From an uncultured bacterium (GTDB taxonomy: Bacteria > Patescibacteriota > Minisyncoccia > Phycocordibacterales > CAWITU01), in assembly GCA_903958115.1 (NCBI GenBank), contig CAJBRS010000091.1:1-7590 (forward strand): a stretch of 7,590 bases of DNA, read 5' to 3'. The notes beneath the pieces are model-generated. The model saw nothing but the letters and a program-made list of their open reading frames with translations, had not been told where the DNA came from and searched no databases. Positions 5,384 through 7,590 of the stretch are shown piece by piece; positions within the stretch are counted from its first letter, which is position 1; the number at the start of each line of letters is the position of its first letter. The translations under genes were made by a program, and so were the position numbers.

Positions 5384-6073
5384 ATGGTGTTAAACACATG
5401 GAGTGATGTAATAGTGGCTTCTTTCCAAAACCTATGGTTTGGAGTGATAAATTACATTCCTAATATTGTAATAGCTATTATAGTATTTGTTATCGGTTGG
5501 GCTGTTGGGGCATTTGTTGGTAAGCTTGTTGAACAATTATTTAAAGCTATAAGAGTGGATATCGCTCTTCGAAAGGCAGGAGTTGAAGAGATTCTTAATA
5601 AAGGAGGTCTTCTTCTTAACTCAGGGAAGTTTGTTGGGGCTTTGATAAAATGGTTCGTTGTGGTTGTTTTCTTGATTGCAGCTTTCAATGTCCTAGGCCT
5701 TGTGCAGGTAACAATGTTCCTAGAGCAGGTTGTTCTTGGATATTTGCCTAACGTTATTGTTGCTGTTCTTATTCTTTTGGTTGCTGTTGTTATAGCTGAG
5801 ACTATTCAGAAGATTGTTTCTTCTTCTGCTCGAGCCGCTGGTGTTCGTCAATCAAATCTACTAGGAAGCATCGCAAAATGGGCTATCTGGATCTTCGCTA
5901 TCCTAACAGCTTTATTTCAGCTTGGTATTGCCGCTCCATTCATTCAAACCATCTTTACAGGCGCTGTAGTGGCTATTTCTCTTGCTCTAGGCCTTTCTTT
6001 TGGCCTTGGTGGACAAGATGCTGCTGCTAGCTATATTGAGAAGGTTAAGGGTGAAATTTCCGATAGAAAATAG
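5384..6073 (+). CDS. MscS-related TM-helix membrane protein, 229 aa
   Basis: This is an integral membrane protein with five probable spans, at about residues 20-45, 82-107, 118-142, 160-185 and 188-210. It resembles the conserved TM-helix repeat proteins related to mechanosensitive channels. The last span, GAVVAISLALGLSFGLGGQDAAASYIEKV (193-221), has the Gly/Ala-rich pattern and terminal amphipathic segment of an MscS pore helix. The large cytoplasmic beta and alpha/beta domains of true MscS are missing; the chain ends soon after the pore-like helix. The inferred role is a small conductance or osmotic-release channel, or a membrane scaffold. The start is the first ATG of the frame; no Shine-Dalgarno sequence is visible in the A/T-rich leader. 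A strong terminator follows 28 nt after the stop. Confidence 0.8.
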   Translation: MVLNTWSDVIVASFQNLWFGVINYIPNIVIAIIVFVIGWAVGAFVGKLVEQLFKAIRVDIALRKAGVEEILNKGGLLLNSGKFVGALIKWFVVVVFLIAAFNVLGLVQVTMFLEQVVLGYLPNVIVAVLILLVAVVIAETIQKIVSSSARAAGVRQSNLLGSIAKWAIWIFAILTALFQLGIAAPFIQTIFTGAVVAISLALGLSFGLGGQDAAASYIEKVKGEISDRK

Positions 6074-6101
6074 GTCTAATAACTTGTGGATAAAATGAGG
6101 A

Positions 6102-6135
6102 AAAACCGCCCTTAAATAAGGGCGGTTTTCCTTTT
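6102..6135. terminator. strong bidirectional rho-independent terminator
   Basis: AAAACCGCCCTT (6102-6113) pairs perfectly with AAGGGCGGTTTT (6118-6129) around an AAAT loop, giving a 12-bp stem with an A-tract on one side and TTTTCCTTTT on the other. It separates the membrane-protein unit from the 23S promoter that begins 10 nt later, preventing read-through into rRNA. Confidence 0.93.
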
Positions 6136-6144
6136 AAAAAAGAT

Positions 6145-6172
6145 TTGACATTTATTTTGATTCCTATATACT
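6145..6172 (+). promoter_or_regulatory. promoter of the 23S rRNA unit
   Basis: Consensus -35 TTGACA (6145-6150), a 16-bp spacer and TATACT (6167-6172, 5 of 6 matches) are present. The predicted start is near 6179, giving a leader of about 260 nt before 23S. The layout (TTGACA, 16-bp spacer) is the same as the rplJ promoter, and these are the two strongest promoters in the window, both driving ribosome components. Confidence 0.8.
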
Positions 6173-6251
6173 ACGAATCACGACTGAAATTATGTTACTA
6201 ATCACCAAATTTAAGCGGCTTAAATAACAGCTATTTTAACTGTTGTTTTAC

Positions 6252-6276
6252 AAAGACCGCGGAAAAGCGGTCTTTT
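6252..6276 (+). terminator. terminator-like hairpin in the 23S leader
   Basis: AAAGACCGC (6252-6260) pairs with GCGGTCTTT (6267-6275) around GGAAAA, followed by TAGTTAAC. The T-tract is short, so it may be a leaky attenuator or processing hairpin rather than a full terminator. Its right arm overlaps the first copy of the 13-nt repeat. Confidence 0.45.
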
Positions 6277-6355
6277 AGTTAACATAAGAATGATAGCAAT
6301 TTGAAAATTCCATCCTGTCACAGTACACCTTTTAATTAAAAGGGTCTTTTAGTTA
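6269..6355 (+). repeat. duplicated 13-nt motif in the 23S leader
   Basis: GGTCTTTTAGTTA occurs at 6269-6281 and again at 6343-6355, 74 nt apart, each just after the right arm of a hairpin. The T-rich core TCTTTTA resembles the boxA core of rRNA antitermination signals (TCTTTAA), suggesting tandem boxA-like elements. The resemblance is partial. Confidence 0.6.
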
Positions 6356-6427
6356 CTGTAGACAGAAGGTAACTTGTTATCGGCCGGAGAGCCGTAACAA
6401 GAATTGTAAGTAATAATTGTGGTTTTT

Positions 6428-6448
6428 GAATTTCCTAATAGGAAATTT
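6428..6448 (+). other. hairpin at the 23S 5' end
   Basis: AATTTCC (6429-6435) pairs with GGAAATT (6441-6447) around TAATA, with an outer G-U possible. It straddles the predicted mature 5' end, and its right arm would have to open to pair with the 3' end of mature 23S. It could mark a processing intermediate. Confidence 0.5.
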
Positions 6449-7590
6449 AAGAGCATATGGTGGATGCCTTGACTCTAAGAGGCGATGAAGGACGTGGCGT
6501 AGCAACGATATTCTTCGGGGAGGTGCCTAGCAACCTTTGATCCGGAGGTCTCCGAATGGGGAAACCCTACAGACTTGATCTGTAATTCTGTCATTAAGGC
6601 AGAATGTATACCTGGGGAAGTAAAACATTTCAGTACCCAGAGGAAAATAAAACAATGGTCGCAAGACCGATATTTCCTAAGTAGCGGCGAGCGAAAAGGA
6701 AAGAGCCCAAACCTAACCTTCCAATAGAGTGCACTCTGTGCATTCTATTGGGCGGTTGGGGGTTGTAAGGTAACAATGCGTATTCATACGGAAGAGTTAC
6801 AAAATATAAGATTAATAGAACGCGCTGGAAAGCGCGGCCCTAGACGGTAATAGCCCGGTACATGAAAATCTTATATCTCTTATTGTTATTCTTGAGTACT
6901 TCGAGACACGTGTGGCTCGGAGGAATCCGCCGGAACTAACCGGCAAGGCTAAATACTCTTAGAGATCGATAGTGAACTAGTACCGCGAGGGAAAGGTGAA
7001 AAGTAGCCCGGTGAGGGCAGTGAAATAGACCTGAAACCATATGCTTACAAGGAGTCGGAGCGGGCATCACAGTGTGTTTGATTTGTATCGAACATAATGT
7101 GATGTCCGTCACGGCGTGCCTATTGAAGAATGAGCCAACGAGTTGATGTGTGCTGCCCGGCTAAGTCCTTATAAGGGATGGAGCCATAGGGAAACCGAGT
7201 GTGAATAGCGCGTTTGTAGTACACATCAGACCCGAAGCCAGAGCGAGCTTGCCATGTGCAGGGTGAAGTTTATCGAAAGATAGATGGAGGCCCGAACCCG
7301 TTTGTCGTACAATGCATTGGGATGACATGTGGTAAGAAGTGAAAAGCTAATCGAGCCTGGTAATAGCTGGTTCTCTCCGAAATAGCTTTTGGGTTAGCGT
7401 CGTATGTTCCCCTTGGGGGTAGAGCACTGGAAGGTCTCAACAGGTCGAAAGATCGTGAGACCTATCAAACTCCGAATACCAAGGATTAAAAACATGGCAG
7501 TAAGACCACGGGGGCGAAGCTCCGTCGGTCAAAAGGGAAACAGCCCAGATCTCAAGTTAAGGTCCCTAAGTATAGATTAAGTGTAAGCGA
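6437..7590 (+). rRNA. rrl: 23S ribosomal RNA, 5' part (runs off the window)
   Basis: This is large-subunit rRNA, recognised by universally conserved stretches in the correct order: GGTGGATGCC (6459-6468), GTAGCGGCGAGCGAA (6681-6695), GGCTAAATACTC (6947-6958), GATAGTGAACTAGTACCG (6968-6985), TAATAGCTGGTTCTC (7361-7375), GGGGGTAGAGCACTG (7415-7429) and TTAAGGTCCC (7558-7567). The mature 5' end is placed near 6437 by aligning GGTGGATGCC to E. coli positions 23-32, with an uncertainty of several nt. About 1.15 kb is present, matching roughly the first 1.1 kb of E. coli 23S, so no large insertion or intron is seen in this part. The window stops at the beginning of the GTPase-associated region, where L10 and L11 bind. 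No 16S or tRNA lies upstream. Confidence 0.98.

Larger units (their letters stand above)
6179..6436 (+). other. structured 23S rRNA leader with several hairpins
   Basis: No coding region or tRNA is visible between the promoter and 23S. Successive inverted repeats are ATTTAAG/CTTAAAT (6209-6225), AACAG/CTGTT (6226-6244, mutually exclusive with the first if extended outward), AAAGACCGC/GCGGTCTTT (6252-6275), an 11-bp stem with one bulge (6315-6325 with 6354-6365) enclosing the palindrome at 6328-6343, and CTTGTTA-CGGC/GCCGTAACAAG with one bulged T (6373-6401). These could be processing sites, antitermination elements or 5' halves of stems pairing downstream of 23S. Function is inferred only. 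Confidence 0.7.

Noticed and set aside
6209..6401. CRISPR-like repeat array in the hairpin-rich leader
   Set aside because: Only one 13-nt motif recurs, and only twice, without regular spacing or spacer units.
6179..6436. Possible tRNA or 16S-23S type spacer before 23S
   Set aside because: No cloverleaf, TTCGA-type T-loop or anti-Shine-Dalgarno 16S tail is visible; a promoter and a terminator bound the region instead.

Overview
The window most likely comes from a Candidate Phyla Radiation (Patescibacteria) genome, probably Parcubacteria-like. This is inferred from several traits: low-GC protein-coding DNA, very short intergenic spaces, almost no Shine-Dalgarno sequences, a winged-helix/nucleotidyltransferase-like regulator and a TM-helix channel protein of types common in that group, and a 23S rRNA gene that is not preceded by 16S. 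TGA acts as an ordinary stop (3277-3279 and 3573-3575), which argues against the recoded SR1/Gracilibacteria lineages. No taxonomic search could be run.

Layout. Positions 44-178 hold a 44-residue single-span membrane peptide. Positions 256-3279 encode a 1007-residue secreted protein: signal peptide, right-handed beta-helix, LCAT-like alpha/beta hydrolase with a complete Ser-Asp-His triad, a beta-rich region, a calcium-loop motif and a helical C-terminus. It overlaps by 4 bp a small three-span membrane protein (3276-3575). A promoter (3572-3599) whose -35 box contains that gene's stop codon starts the rplJ-rplL operon. The operon has a structured L10-type leader ending in an attenuator-like terminator (3682-3708), then L10 (3728-4216) and L7/L12 (4242-4649). 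A 115-bp, nearly perfect palindrome (4645-4759) runs from the rplL stop codon into the promoter of the next gene. That gene (4769-5332) encodes a winged-helix protein with a degenerate nucleotidyltransferase domain. It is followed by a five-span MscS-related membrane protein (5384-6073) and a strong bidirectional terminator (6102-6135).

The right end is a free-standing 23S rRNA transcription unit: a consensus-like promoter (6145-6172), a hairpin-rich leader of about 260 nt with a duplicated 13-nt motif, and the first ~1.15 kb of 23S rRNA (from about 6437 to the window edge).

The window is therefore two ribosome-related units (L10/L12 stalk proteins; 23S rRNA) interleaved with envelope or secreted functions. 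The least ordinary signals are the long palindrome at the rplL/regulator boundary, the recurrent extended -10 boxes placed so that the start codon is at or next to the transcription start, the overlapping pairings in the rplJ leader, the unlinked 23S gene and its leader, and the multidomain secreted hydrolase. I saw no CRISPR array, tRNA or recognisable transposase.
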